A DNA stretch of 64,000 nucleotides from Gliomastix tumulicola (GCA_001599755.1 BCHX01000008.1:124001-188000); one strand, 5' to 3'. Positions 50,746 through 63,345 are shown, numbered from the stretch's first letter. Program-made: numbers and translations. The notes: generated from the sequence alone by a model not told the origin.

Positions 50746-53700
50746 TTAATATAAACTTTAATAATTTATTTATTATTTTTTATATAATTTTAAATTTAAT
50801 AATTAAAATTTAATAAATATTATTATATTTATTTATTTTTCTTATAAATTCTTTTTTTAATATTTTTTAAAGATTTATAATCTTTTAAATACTTTATACT
50901 TTTACTTAATAAATATATAATTATATTAAAACTCTTATATTATATACTTCTTTTATTATATTATATTAATTTTTTTATATAATACTTATAAGAATTATTA
51001 TAATTATAATATATACTAAGAGGATACTTCTTTTTTACTTTTTTAAAATTTAATATTTACTATTATTTAAGAATATAATACTTAAGAGATTAAATTTATA
51101 AAGCTCTCTCTCTAGGAGTATTATAATAAAGTATTTTATTATTTAAAATTTATAATTAAAGATAAATTATATTTTATTTACTTTAATTTCTTTACTTTTA
51201 TTAAATTTTCTTTTATAAAGGTCTTTAAATAATATAATCTCTTTAGTAGTTTTATAAATTAATAAATTTTAAAATTTAATATTAATAATATTTAATATAA
51301 ATATATTTTATAATTTCTTTTTATTTTATTATTTTATAATAATATAAAGTATTTAAATTTATAAAAAATAAAAATAAAAAGATTATTATAAATTAAAATT
51401 ATTTAATTTTTTATTATAATCTCTTTCTTATTAAAATTAATAACTTTTTTTTAATTTTAAATTTATTTATTTTAATTAATTTTTATAATTTTATTAAAAT
51501 ACTTATTTTTAAATTTTAATTTTATATTTTAATATATAAAAATTTTTTAAATTTTTTACTTTTTTATTATTAAAAATTATTTAATTAATTTCTTTAAGAA
51601 TTTAATTTATTATAACTTTTATATTAATATAAACTTAATTATTATTAAATAATATATTTAATAAAAATTTAATTACTTTAATTTAAATAATTAAAAATAA
51701 TAATTTTTTTTTACTTTTTTTAAAAATTTAAATTATAATATTATCTTTAATAATATATATAATAATTAGTAAAAAATAAAGTTTTAAAAGGATTTTATAA
51801 TATAATTTAATTAATTTATAATACTTTTATTATTTTTAATATTAAAGATTATTTTTATATTTTTATATTAATATATTATTAATAAAGTTATATTTTATAA
51901 TTTAAGAGTTTTTATTAAAATATTTCTTTTATTTTATTAAATATTCTTTTTATAACTTTAAACTTTAATAAAATAAAATTTTATTAATTTTATATATTTT
52001 CTTTTTTAAGAAAAAATAATTAATTAATTTTATAGGGCTTTCTTTTATAAATAGTTTAAAATACTTTATATTAAAGATATTATAAATTTTAATTAATAAA
52101 GATAATTAAAATTAATATATATTATTTAATAATAATATATTTTATATTTAATATAAATTACTAAATTTTTTTATAAATTTTTTAAATAATTTCTTTAAAA
52201 ATAAATTTTTAATATTAAGTATTATTTATTATTTTATATAAAATTTATTAACCTTTTACTTTTTATTATAATATTATTTATATAATTATTAAGCTTATTA
52301 TAAGAATTAAATAATTATATTTTATAAATTTTATAATTTTTTAATTTTTTAATTAATTTTTATAGAGTTTAATTTTATTAAATATAAATTTATAATAATA
52401 ATTAATATTCTTAAATTAAATCTTATAAATATTTTTATTAAGTTTTTTAAAGTACTTAAGTATATTATATTATTTAATATAAATTCTACTATATTTATAT
52501 ATAAAGGTTAATTTATTTATTTCTTAAAAATATAATATTAAAGGTATTTTTTAAAAATTTAATTTATATATTTTATTTAATTATTTATTTATAGGTAATA
52601 AATAATATTTAAATATTATTTAATTCCTAGGAGAAAATATAAAAACCTCTAATAGTTATTAATAAAAATCCTTTTATAATTAAAAATAATTTTATTTAAT
52701 AGTTTATATTACTTAAAAACTCTTTAAAATAAAAGAAATATTACTTATTTTAAAAATATCTTCTTTATAATAATAAAGTAAATAATATACTTTATTAATT
52801 AATTTATTATTATTAAAATAATATTATATTTTATATTATTTTTATTTTTTATATATAATAAATTTATAATTAAATTAAAGAATATTTTATTAAAAGGCTA
52901 TTTAAGTATAAATAAAGGATATAATTTATTAATAAATTATTACTTTAATATAGTAACTTTTTAATAAATTAAGTAAATTTAAATATAAATTTTTATATTT
53001 CTTTTTATATTTTTCTAGAAATAATCCTTTATTAAATTAAGTAAAGTTTTATATACCCTTTAATATTTTATATTAAAATTATTATATAAAAAAATAAATA
53101 ATTTAATATATAATCCTTAGAGAATATAAATATACTTATCTTAGTATAATAAATTATCTTTAAATATTTATTATTATTTAAAAATTAAACTTTTATTATT
53201 CTTTAAGTTCTTTTTAATAATTTTTTATATATTTTATATAAAAATATCCCCTTATTATATATATAATAATATTATTATTAAGGTCTCTTTAAAGATAAAT
53301 ATTAAGATTAAGCTTTAATAAATAATAAGGAAATAATATAATTTTTTTCCCTCTTTAATTATTTATTAAATTATTAATTAAAAATAAGTTTTTATAAATT
53401 TTTTATAATATAAAAAATTTATTAAATATAACTTAAAGATATTATTAAAGTTATTTATAATTTAATATTAATTATAATAATTTATCTCTTTTAAATATAA
53501 CTCTTTATATAAAATATATTAATTTATAGTAATTATATATTTAATTTTATTATAAAATTATTATAAAAATATAAATAAAAGCTTCTTTTAAATTTACTCT
53601 TTTTTTAATTTTAATTTTTAATTTCTTCTTTTATTTAACTTATTTATAAAGTTTTTTTTATTAAATTAATAATAAATTTTAAAGTTAAAAAGAATAAAAA

Positions 53701-54429
53701 AATTAAATACTTTAGCTTATTTAAGTAATAATTTAATCTTTATAATTAAATAATTATAATTAAATAATTATAATTTAAATAATTTATTAAAACTTTTATA
53801 ATTTTAATAAAATATAATAAGTAATATTTTTAATTATAAAAAGCTTTTATTATTATTAAGAGTTTTATATTTAATATTTAATAATATATATACCTTTACT
53901 TTTTAAAGTTTTCTTAAATAGTAAATAATAAAATATTATACTTCCTTTAATAATTATATTAATTAAGCTTTAATAGTAAAATTTAATATATTTATAATAA
54001 TTTAAAGGTTTATTTTTAAATTAAAATATATTAATATAAGTATATCTTAAAAAATAACTTATAATTTATAAAATATTATTTTCTTTTAATTTATTAAAAT
54101 TAAATTATTTTTAGCTATTTTTTTTTTAATTTTTTTATAAATAAATTAATAATTTTACTATAGTTTTTAATAAATCTCTTATAAAACTCTATAAATTTTA
54201 AAAATAATTTAATATTATAAATACTTTATAGTTTAAATTAATTTATTATTATTTAAACTTAATTAGGTTTTATATATATTTCTTCTATAAATACTATAAA
54301 TCCTAAGAAAAATATATTTATTTTATAGAATTTATATTTTTTTAAATTTATATATAACTCTTATTCTCTTAATCTCTAGAGAATTATATAAGTATATTAC
54401 TAATATTCCTCCTTATTCTAGCTATAAAT

Positions 54430-54770
54430 AAGAATATTATTTAAATAAAGAATATAATACTTATTTATTAATTTAAATAATATATTATTTATATATTATT
54501 AAAAAATAATAAATATATTAAAAAGTTTAAATAATATTATTTAATATTTATAATAATTATATTAATAATAAAAGATTTTTTTTTTATAAATATATATATA
54601 ATAATAAATATTCTTTAAGTTTAATTTTATATAAAATTTAAAATTTTATAATTAATTTAAAATTTCTAAAATTAAAAGTAAAAAGATTTTATTTTTATAA
54701 GTTACTTAATTAAATATATAATAATTAATATATAAGTATAATTTATTACCTTTCTTTAGTATAAATAATA
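54430..54770 (-). pseudogene. gypsy-3 reverse transcriptase, RIP-degraded
   Basis: Minus-strand reading through stops gives 'I-L-K-K-G-N-K-L-Y-L-Y-I-N-Y' near 54720-54770 (family: VKKxDGxLRxCVDYRxLN). 'F-Y-I-K-L-N-L' follows near 54640 (family: FTKLDL), then 'Y-I-N-N-I-L' near 54500 and 'L-Y-L-N-N-I-L-I-Y-S' at 54421-54455 (family: YLDDILIYS). Catalytic Asp have become Asn. No ATG remains, and TAA and TAG are frequent. Confidence 0.78.
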
Positions 54771-55045
54771 TCTTTACTCCCTATAAACTAGTAAATTATT
54801 ATATTTAGTAATTTATTAATACTTATTTTAAGTATTTTTATAGGACTTTTAATTTCTTAAAGGTTAAATTATAAATAAATCTTTAATAAAGCTTTAAGTT
54901 TTCTTTAAGTTTAATAATATATATTTTTATACTCCCTATAGGCTAAAAAAGAGCTATTACTTTTAAATTAAATATATTTTTATACTATTAGTACTCCTAG
55001 AGTAAAGTAATATTCTTTTTTTAAGTTTTATTTAATAATTTAATA

Positions 55046-55631
55046 AGTAGGTCTAATCACATAATATAAAAAGTCTAATTATATAATATAGCCTATATAA
55101 GCTATTAGTATTATAGCGCCTTATACTATAGATCTATTATTCTATGGGCTAAGGCGCTGGAAATAGCCTAGCCTAGCCCTACAGCACCTAGGCCCCTATA
55201 ATTACAGTGGCTAGGCCTCTATAAAACAGCGTTACAGTAGCCACCTTGCCTTATAACAACAGCCCAACCTTATAGAGGCTAACCTTATAGAGGTAGACCT
55301 TGCAGAGGCAGAGGTGATAGAGGCTGCCTGCCTTAATTAAGGCCGCGCTGATTAAGGCAGCCGGATTGAGGCAGCTAGATTAAGGCAGCCTAGCATGTGG
55401 GGGAAAGAATACATGGCACAAATGCTACTGGCTTTTGCTGGTATCTGTGCCGTGTATTTTTCCCCCCATGTGCCTGGGTGAAGGTAGAGGCCGCTGGAAG
55501 AGGCAGGGCTTAGCAGTCTGATTGGCTGAGGCCTAGAGGTATAGAGAGGTACTGACAGCTCCCCTGCCTAGCGCTTTGCACGTGCCACTATTATGCGAAT
55601 AGACATTTTATATTATATAATTAGACCTACT
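55046..55631 (+). mobile_element. MITE family A, copy A7 (un-RIPed), carrying a foldback element
   Basis: This 586-bp element has a perfect 10-bp TSD TAATTTAATA (55036-55045 and 55632-55641), inserted in gypsy-3. Without its 81-bp insertion (55393-55473) it is about 505 bp, the family norm. The core keeps GGCCGCGCTGATTAAGGCAG-type sequence. The perfect TSD in already AT-only DNA and the intact core suggest a recent insertion. Confidence 0.92.
55393..55473. mobile_element. 81-bp foldback (mini-MITE) inside A7, no RIP
   Basis: The two ends form inverted repeats of about 28 bp: GCATGTGGGGGAAA then GAATACATGGCACA on the left, and the complement of GCACATGGGGGG then AAAAATACACGGCACA on the right. 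A loop of about 23 bases around TACTGGCTTTTGC separates them. It is flanked by CTA and CTG, which would be a 3-bp TSD with one RIP-type change. Other A copies run uninterrupted through this point. CpA, TpG and CpG are all intact. Confidence 0.8.
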
Positions 55632-57304
55632 TAATTTAATATAGTAAAGAACTTTTATTATTTTTTTTAAATTCCCTTATAATAATAGTAAAATAAATAT
55701 TTATTAGCTTCCCTTTTAAATTTTATAAAGTTATTTTAATATTATTATTAATTTAAGTTTATTAACTTTTAATAAATAGTTTTAATTTTATTTTTAAAAT
55801 TTATAATAAAAATTAATCTTTTTAAATTAAAAGATATTTAAAATTATATTATTTACTTTCTTTATAATAAAAAAATAATATTATATAATTCTTATTTATT
55901 TAAAGTTATTTATTAATATTATAAAATATAAATATTACTTTAATATAAAGATAATTATTTTATTTATTATTTTTAATCTTAGGCTAAAATTAAATATTCC
56001 TAGTTAATTATATAAAGCCTTAATAAATTAATATTACCTTTTATATTTAATATTATAATTTCTTTAGCTTATTATTTATCTTTTTAAATATAAATAAAGT
56101 ATTTAATTACTTTATAGCTATAAAGTATAGGTTTAAGTAAAGATTACTTTATAATTTATTAGTATTTTAACTTTATAATATTAAATTTAATAGTAAAAGT
56201 TTTTAATTAAACTTAAAGTAGCTATTTATATAATAGCTCTTCTTATAATATTTATAATATATTATTTTTATATAAGGTTAACTTAATTTACTAAAATTAA
56301 GTATAAACTCCTTTTTAATTTCTAAGGTTAAACTTTCTTTAAGAGGTTTTCCCTAGAGCTTTTAGTTATTTTAAGTAAAAAAATTTCTTTTCTTTTTTAT
56401 TAATAATTTTATAATTATTATTATTAAGAAGAATTAATCTTATATTAAAGGTATTTTTATATTAATAATTAAATTTATTAATATAGTTTTATATATTAAA
56501 GATATAAAACTACTATAAATTAATTAAAGATTTTTACTAGAATTTCTATAAAGTTTTATTTAAATTAAAATAAAAATTAATTAATAATTTACTTTATTTT
56601 TTAGTATTAATAATTTAATTATATAATTACTTTAAAATACTAAAACTCTAGGGATTAAATTTTAATCTTTAATTACTTTTAAAATTAATTTAAGTAATAT
56701 TATTAAAATTATAATTTTATTATTCTTTAAACTACTTTATTTACTATATTTTTATATTCTTTTTTATATAATTTATAGTATATAAAACCTTTAAAATATT
56801 TTTTTAATTTCTTTTTAAATAAGCTTAAAATATAAGTTTTAAATTAATTAAAAATACTTATAGTTTATAATAACTTATCTTTATATATTATAGGGTTTCT
56901 TAATAAATCTTTATTATACTTCTTAAATAAAAAGTTTTAATAATTAAATTAATAATATAAGCTTTTTTTTATATTTTTATTAAGGAGATAAATTTACTTT
57001 TTTTTAATTAAATTTTTATTTATTAATAAATTTTTTAATTTTATTTATTTTTTTCTTTTTCTTTATTTTATTAATAATATTTTAAATATTATTTAATTTC
57101 TTTTATTATTATATTATTTATATTTTAAGTATTATAATTATTAAGTATTTTCTTAATATTCTTTTAAGAAATTATATAAATATTAAGTTCTTTAGTAAAA
57201 ATAAATAAATTAAACCCTATTAATTTATTTTTAATTCTTATAGTATTTCTTTATAAATAACTTAATTTTATACTCTTTTTATAAGTATAAAATAATAAAT
57301 AAAC

Positions 57305-57535
57305 TATTAAGAGTTTTATATAAGAGTAAGTTATACTATAAATACACTTTATAAAGGTAGAGTTATTATATATTATAGTATTTATTATTACCTCCCTTTA
57401 ATTAATTCTCCTTTTAAGCTTCTTTTATATTTAGGGATTTATTAGGCTTTCTTAAACCTAGTACCTTTTATTTTATAATTTTATTAATTTACTAAGGTCT
57501 CTTAGCCTACATGTAATAAGTAGTTAAAATTAAAA
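57305..57535 (-). repeat. LTR-like repeat, possibly gypsy-3 5' LTR
   Basis: This is the inverted counterpart of 50060-50296. On the minus strand it ends in CTTAATA and is followed by an internal region leading toward the gypsy-3 RT, the order expected of a 5' LTR. It keeps ACATGT near 57511. Confidence 0.55.
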
Positions 57536-57628
57536 CTAAAGTAATTAATATTTAATTTTTTAGTATATATACCTCCCTTAAGTACTAGCTAGTAGGTAAG
57601 AAGCTAGTAATATATATAATAAAATTAA

Positions 57629-58129
57629 AGTAAGTTTAATTATATAATATAAAATATCTATTTATATAATAATAATATATATAAAGCACTAAGTAAGGGG
57701 GCTCTTAATACCTCTTTATACCTTTAAGCTTTAACTAATTAAACTACCTAGGCTTAGCCTCTTCTAGTTATCTTTACCTCTATAGAGGTTATTTTAATTA
57801 AGCTACTTTAATTAGCACTACTTTAATTAGCGCTATTTTAATTAAGGCTATATTAATTAAAGTAAATAGTCTCTATAAGGTTAAGCTACTAGAAAGTTAA
57901 GCTACTAGAAGGTTAAGCTATTACTATAAGGCTACTATTATAATACTATTTTATAGAGGCCTAGCTACTATAATTATAGAGGCTTAAGCACTATAAGGTT
58001 AAACTAAACTATTTCTAGCACCTAGGCTTATATAATAATAATGCTATAATATATAGTAATATAATACTAGCGGCTTATATGAGGTATATTATATAATTAA
58101 ATATTTTATATTATATAATTAAACCTACT
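57629..58129 (-). mobile_element. MITE family A, copy A8 (RIPed)
   Basis: This 501-bp element has ends AGTAAGTTTAAT and ATTAAACCTACT, and flanking 10-mers ATAAAATTAA / TTAAAATTAT (8 of 10). The core is strongly RIPed but keeps GCGCTA near 57830 and CTAGCGGC near 58065. A small local duplication (CTACTAGAAAGTTAAG / CTACTAGAAGGTTAAG) is shared with A9, so A8 and A9 are a subfamily. Confidence 0.87.
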
Positions 58130-58263
58130 TTAAAATTATATAAAGAGAGCTATAGCTTTAATATAAAATAATAGTATAGTTTTTCTCCTATATATAAAAA
58201 GGTTTCTTACTTAGTATATTAGCCTAGTTAAAGCTTAAATAAGTAAATAGCTTTTCTAAAGTA

Positions 58264-58287
58264 TAATAATAATAATAATAATAATAA
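58264..58287. repeat. (TAA)8 microsatellite
   Basis: Eight perfect TAA units. Confidence 0.93.
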
Positions 58288-60257
58288 TATATTTATTAAT
58301 ATTTTTTATAAATTTTATATTAATATTTTTATTAATTATTTATAAATTATTAATTAAGTAAATTATAAATATTTTTATTATTATTATATAGTAAAAATAA
58401 TAAAAAATAAAGTTAATTTTAAAGTAATTTAAATTAATTTTATTTTTTATTTCTTCTTTTTTCTTTTAATATATTTTTTCTCCTTAAACTTAATATTATT
58501 TAATATTTTTAAAATATATTTTATTTTTATATTATATTAATTCTAATATAATCTCTTAGAAGTTATACTTTTAAATTAAATATATTAATATTATTTTAAA
58601 TTATTATTAATTCTTCTTTATAATTAAAATTATATTAATTTAATTAAGTATTATTTTAATTTAATAAAGTATTTTTATTTTTTTATATATATACTTAAAG
58701 TATATAAATTAATATAAGTATATCTCTTATACTTAATTTTAATATTTTTTTACTTTAAAGTAAGCTTAAACTTAAATTAAATATATTTTTATATAAAGTA
58801 TATATTATTTTTTATTAAATTTATTTTTATTAAATATTATTTATTCTCTTTATATATTTTATTAATATAATATATTTATAGCTAAAGTTTTTAAAGTATT
58901 ATTAAACTTAAATTAATTTATAAAAAGGTTTATATTAATAAATCTTTATATTAATTATTATCTTCTCTTTATAAAAAGTATATATATATTTAATATTTTT
59001 TAAAGTTAAAATTAAATTTAATTTTAAATTAATTCTTTATTAATATTATTATAATTTTATTATAATAATTTTTACTTTATTTATCTTCTTAGTATCTTTA
59101 ATTAAAGTATTATTATTAATATTTATTTTTATTTCTTTAATATCTTTAGCTAAAAGTATATAATATTTTATATATTTTAATAGCTTTTAATTTAAATATA
59201 ATAGAAATTTAAATTTTATTTATTTTCTTCTTTTTTATCTTCTTATTAAAGTAAATAATAATATTATTATTAAAGAGCTTTTTTATTATATATATTTTTA
59301 GTTAAATTTACTTTAATATAATATTTATTACTTAAATTAACTTAAAGAGAGTATAATTTCTTTTTATTTTTATACTTTCTTTAAGTTATATTATAATTTT
59401 ATATTTTTATCTCTTTAATATAAATTTTATATATTCTTTAATATTTTATTAAATTAAGTTTAATTTAATATTTATAGCTATAATTTATACTTAGGATTTA
59501 TTATAAATTATTAAAGGTTTTCTTATATCTTTATCTTTAAAGGCTTTTTTAATTATTACTTTTATTTTATTTATAGTATTAAATTAAAGTTTTTTACCTT
59601 TAGTATAGTTTTATTATACTCTTTTTTATAAGGGGGTAATAGCTTACTAAATTCTAGTTATTATTCCCTTAAATATAATATTAATAATTTTATTATATAC
59701 TTTATATTTAATTAAGTTTAATAATTTATATATAATTATATTTATTTTAATATTATTTTATATTTTAATTATATTTATATTAATTTTATTTATTAATTTC
59801 TATATTTAATTATATTTATATTAATTTTAATAAAAATAATATATATTTAATTTAAGTTTATATTAACTACTATATACCTTTATTAATTTAAGGATTATAT
59901 TCTCCTCTTATAGCTAATATAATATTAGTTCTAAGGCTTATTAACTTTATAAAAGCTAAACTTAAGCTTATTTTTAATTTTAAAGGTAATTTTATAATAA
60001 TATAGCTATTTATAAATTTCTTAAGAAAAGTACTATATAAGTATATTATTACTTTAAAATATATTACTCTTTAAAGAACTGTTTTATATATATTATAATT
60101 ACTACTTAGTTAATATATAAATAGTCTTAATTATTAATAAAGTTATATACTATAATACTTTTTTACTATTATTAATATTTAAATCTTATATAAAAACTAT
60201 AACTATTACTATTTAATATAAATACTTTACTAATTTTATAAATAAGCTTTACTTATT

Positions 60258-60383
60258 AAAAACTTTACTCTTTTATTAATTATTTTATAATACTAAAAGC
60301 TTATTTATTATATAATTATTTAAAACCTTACTCTTTTATTAACTACTTTATAGTATTAAAAGCTTATTTATTATAATATAATA
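60258..60383 (+). repeat. 63-bp direct duplication (2 units)
   Basis: Two adjacent units share ACTCTTTTATTAA and TAAAAGCTTATTTATTAT, with a few C/T or G/A differences. This is a local tandem duplication later touched by RIP-type changes. Confidence 0.85.
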
Positions 60384-60414
60384 TAATAAAATACTTTTTT
60401 TAATATAAATATTA

Positions 60415-60912
60415 AGTAAGTTTAATTATATAATATAAAATATTTATTTATATAATAATAATATATATAAAGCACTAGGTAAAAGAGCTCTTAGTACTTC
60501 TTTATATTTTTAGACCTTAGCTAATTAAGCTACTTAAGCTTAGCCTCCTCTAGCTACCTTTACCTCTATAATAAAGGCTACTTTAATTAAGCTACTTTAA
60601 TTAGTACTACTTTAATTAATATTATCTTAATTAAAGTTATATTAGTTAAAGTAAATAGCCTTTATTAAGCCTACCTCTACTAGGTTTACCTTTATAATAT
60701 TAAGCTACTAAAAGGTTAAGCTACTAGAAGGTTAAGCTATTACTATAATATTATTTTATAAAGACCTAGCTACTATAATTATAAAGGCATAGGTATTATA
60801 AGGTTAAACTAGGTTATTTTTAGCATTTAAGCTTATAAAATAATAAAGCTATAATATATAATAATATAATACTAGCAGCTCGCATAAGTTATATTATATA
60901 ATTAGACTTACT
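60415..60912 (-). mobile_element. MITE family A, copy A9 (RIPed)
   Basis: This 498-bp element has flanking 10-mers ATAAATATTA / TTAAATATTT (8 of 10). It aligns closely with A8 but is more RIPed over most of its length. A single un-RIPed CTCGCATAAG spot remains near 60878. Confidence 0.86.
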
Positions 60913-60922
60913 TTAAATATTT

Positions 60923-61849
60923 ATTAAAAAAAATACTTTTAAATAAAATATTTTATTAATAATTAATAAGCTATTTAATTTATTTAAATTATAATTATAA
61001 TATATATATTAACTTATTTAAATATATTTTATATATATTTTATATACTTTATATTTATAAATACTTTTTTAATAAATTTATTAAGTATTTATAATTTTAT
61101 TTTAAATACCTTTAAATAACTTATAAATTCTTAAAAATAAATTCTTAAAAATAAAATATTTAAAATTTTATTTTATTTACTTAATTTATAAAACTTATTA
61201 TTTTATAAATATAATATTAAGTTATAATTCTTTTTTCCTAATTTATAAATTAAAATAACCTCTTTTAAGTATTTTAGCCTTTAATACTCTTATAAATAAA
61301 TTTATAATATACTTAATTAAATAGCTTAATTAATAAACCTCTTTTAAGTTTAATTAAAGTAACTTAGTTAATAAGCCTCTTATAAGCTTAATTAATTAAG
61401 AGAGCTTTTAAAAACTTAATTAATATATATATATATATATATATTAACTTAAAATATTACAGCTTAAGCTTTAAGCTCTTTTAAATAAAATAAGTATTTA
61501 ATTTAATAATAAATATTATTATTATTATTATAACCTTTAATTAATTATTTAATAAATATAAGAACTTAATAACTTTCTCTTTATATTTTTACTTAATTAA
61601 GTAGCTTATTAAGTTCTTTTAAACTTTAAAATTTAAAGATAATACTAATTAAATAATATAATATAATTAAGTAGTATAACTACTACTTAGCTAATTAGTA
61701 AACTATTCTCCTTAAATTAATATAAAGAAAAGAAAAAAAGAGTAAGCCTAAGAGGGGTAGAGCTAGCTAGCTCTACTTATATTTATAGTAGTAGCTTAAC
61801 TACTAATATTAATAGTTTTATATATTTAAATATAAATTTATAGTAAACT
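60923..61849. other. unidentified AT-rich DNA with (AT)11
   Basis: No feature was recognised apart from an (AT)11 run at 61423-61444. A repeated theme of TTAATTAA with AAGCTTAATTAAT-like words occurs at 61320-61410. AGCTAGCTAGCT occurs near 61760. Confidence 0.5.
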
Positions 61850-61971
61850 AGGATGGTGAATTAGTTAACTGAGCTGTAGCTACCTTAGCCCTACTATAGT
61901 GTTTAGCTTATAAACCCCTATATGCTCTATGTTATTAGATTAAATGTGCTACTTAAAGAGTAAGGGTTATC
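61850..61971. other. 122-bp un-RIPed tract before the gypsy-2 second copy
   Basis: TG and CA steps are abrupt and frequent here (AGGATGGTGAATT, GAGCTGTAGC, TATGCTCTATG, AAATGTGC). No ORF, tRNA fold or TIR was recognised. It may be the edge of single-copy DNA that RIP spared, or the end of a low-copy element. Confidence 0.55.
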
Positions 61972-62439
61972 TATAACAAACGGGGTGATCCATCTAGTGT
62001 AGGGTAGTTAGATTAGGGTTTAAATAATACTTTATATTCTTAGAACTCTAGGATATCTTAACTAAGTAAGGTGATAGTTATAGCTAATAAGTTATAAGTA
62101 TTAATAAGGCTAAGAGGAACTAGTATTAGTAAAAAATACTTTAACTTAGTATACTTATTAATAAAGAGTATATTTAAGTAAAGTACTTTATTAATAACTA
62201 ATAAGCTATTTAATCTACTAGGTAATAACTATAGTATATATATTAAGTAATACTCTTAGTTTACTATATAGTTTATTAAGTAGTTTATACTCTAGTTCAC
62301 TTAGTAATTTACTTATTCCTTATAAACTATAGGTATAGGGTAAATTCTTTTTATTAAAATAGAATATCCCTCTATCTATATTTACCTATATAACCTATAT
62401 AGCCTATAACCTTATAACTATATTAATTAGGTTATAATA
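61972..62439 (-). repeat. gypsy-2 second copy, 3' LTR (468 bp)
   Basis: Same length and ends as the LTRs at 40478 and 47853. Keeps ACGGGGTGATCC near 61980, the complement of the GC-rich LTR end. Confidence 0.93.
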
Positions 62440-62844
62440 TAATTTCTCCCCTTTAAAGGTCTTTATCTTAAGACCTACTTAAATAGTATAATATTTACCT
62501 ATAAGTCTTTATTCCCTTAGTTTATATTTCTTATATTTCCCACTAATAAGATATTAGGTTATATTATAAAATTATTTAAGTAGTAGAGCTCTAAAGATTA
62601 TTATATTACTACCTCCTTATATATTACTACTAAGGGTTTTAAAGCCTTCCCTTATAGCTATTATATTAAGAAAGAGTTATTAAATTATTTTATTCTTTAA
62701 GGTATTAATTAGTATTACTTATACTTTCTCTTAGGCTATTTATATAATTATTCTTATATCTTAATAGTATCTTATAAGTATTTTTCCTTTTTATTTTTTT
62801 TTAAGCTAGTACTAATTATTATAGTAAATTAGGTTTAGTTTAAG

Positions 62845-63190
62845 TTAAAGCACTTAGAGTATAAGGAGGAAAATACTAAGGTATTACTTATTAAAACTAT
62901 AGTATAAATTAATTACTTATATAAATAGTAGAGGTTACTTTATATAAAAGGTATAGAGATAATAAAGAAGAATTTATCTTTAATAAATAAGTTAAAAGAG
63001 GAGGAGTAAAAAAAGGTAAAAGAGGAGGCCTAAAAGGAGAAGCTAAAGCAAGTATAATAGTAGGAGTAGGAAGCCCTAGCTTAAATATAGTAAACTTATT
63101 CTATAGAGGTAATTAACTAATTAGCTATTTCTTTTAGTAATACCTTACTAGCTAGATTATTAAGTAATATTACTTAAAGTAACTTTAGTA
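62845..63190 (+). pseudogene. candidate antisense ORF in gypsy-2 second copy
   Basis: This is the counterpart of 47120-47450 and the clearer of the two. From 62851 the frame reads 'H-L-E-Y-K-E-E-N-T-K-V-L-L-I-K-T', then 'I-K-K-N-L-S-L-I-N-K-L-K-E-E-E' and 'K-K-V-K-E-E-A'. A run of implied Gln and 'I-E-V-I-N' follow, and then a Ser/Asn/Leu-rich tail. All in-frame stops are RIP-derivable. The Lys/Glu heptad-like stretch suggests a coiled coil. Function unknown. It runs toward the chromodomain on the opposite strand, and its start is not visible. Confidence 0.45.
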
Positions 63191-63207
63191 ATATACTTTT
63201 AGTAAAT

Positions 63208-63345
63208 ATTAAGCACCCTTTAGGTTCTTAACTAGTTCCTAGGTATTATACTTATTTCTATATTCTTTTTATTTAACTTTATATTTATCTTTATTATTAA
63301 TTCTTTATTTATTTAAAATTACTTCTACTTTAAATACTTTATTAT
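63208..63345 (-). pseudogene. gypsy-2 second copy, chromodomain
   Basis: Minus-strand counterpart of 46960-47115 with the same 'Y-K-V-K', 'E-L-V-K-N-L-K' blocks and RIP stops at the Trp positions. Confidence 0.8.

Larger units (their letters stand above)
50297..57628 (-). mobile_element. Ty3/Gypsy remnant gypsy-3 (minus strand), RIP-degraded
   Basis: A minus-strand Gypsy RT lies at 54430-54770. Its 5' side, toward higher coordinates, would run through A7 to an LTR-like sequence at 57305-57535. Its RNase H and integrase should lie leftward, about 51000-54300, but RIP is so complete there that no motif could be fixed. The left boundary at 50297 is set only by the neighbouring fragment. GC is extremely low throughout, with long A and T runs and dense TAA. 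Confidence 0.55.
58140..60404. other. unidentified RIP-degraded DNA between A8 and A9
   Basis: No domain could be matched on either strand. The stretch is poorer in G and C than most of the window. It holds a (TAA)8 microsatellite, a G-rich AGGGGGTAAT spot near 59632 and a 63-bp direct duplication at its right end. It may be more of an old retroelement. Confidence 0.5.

Noticed and set aside
50060..57535. LTR pair of gypsy-3
   Set aside because: The two similar sequences are inverted relative to each other, whereas LTRs of one element are direct repeats.
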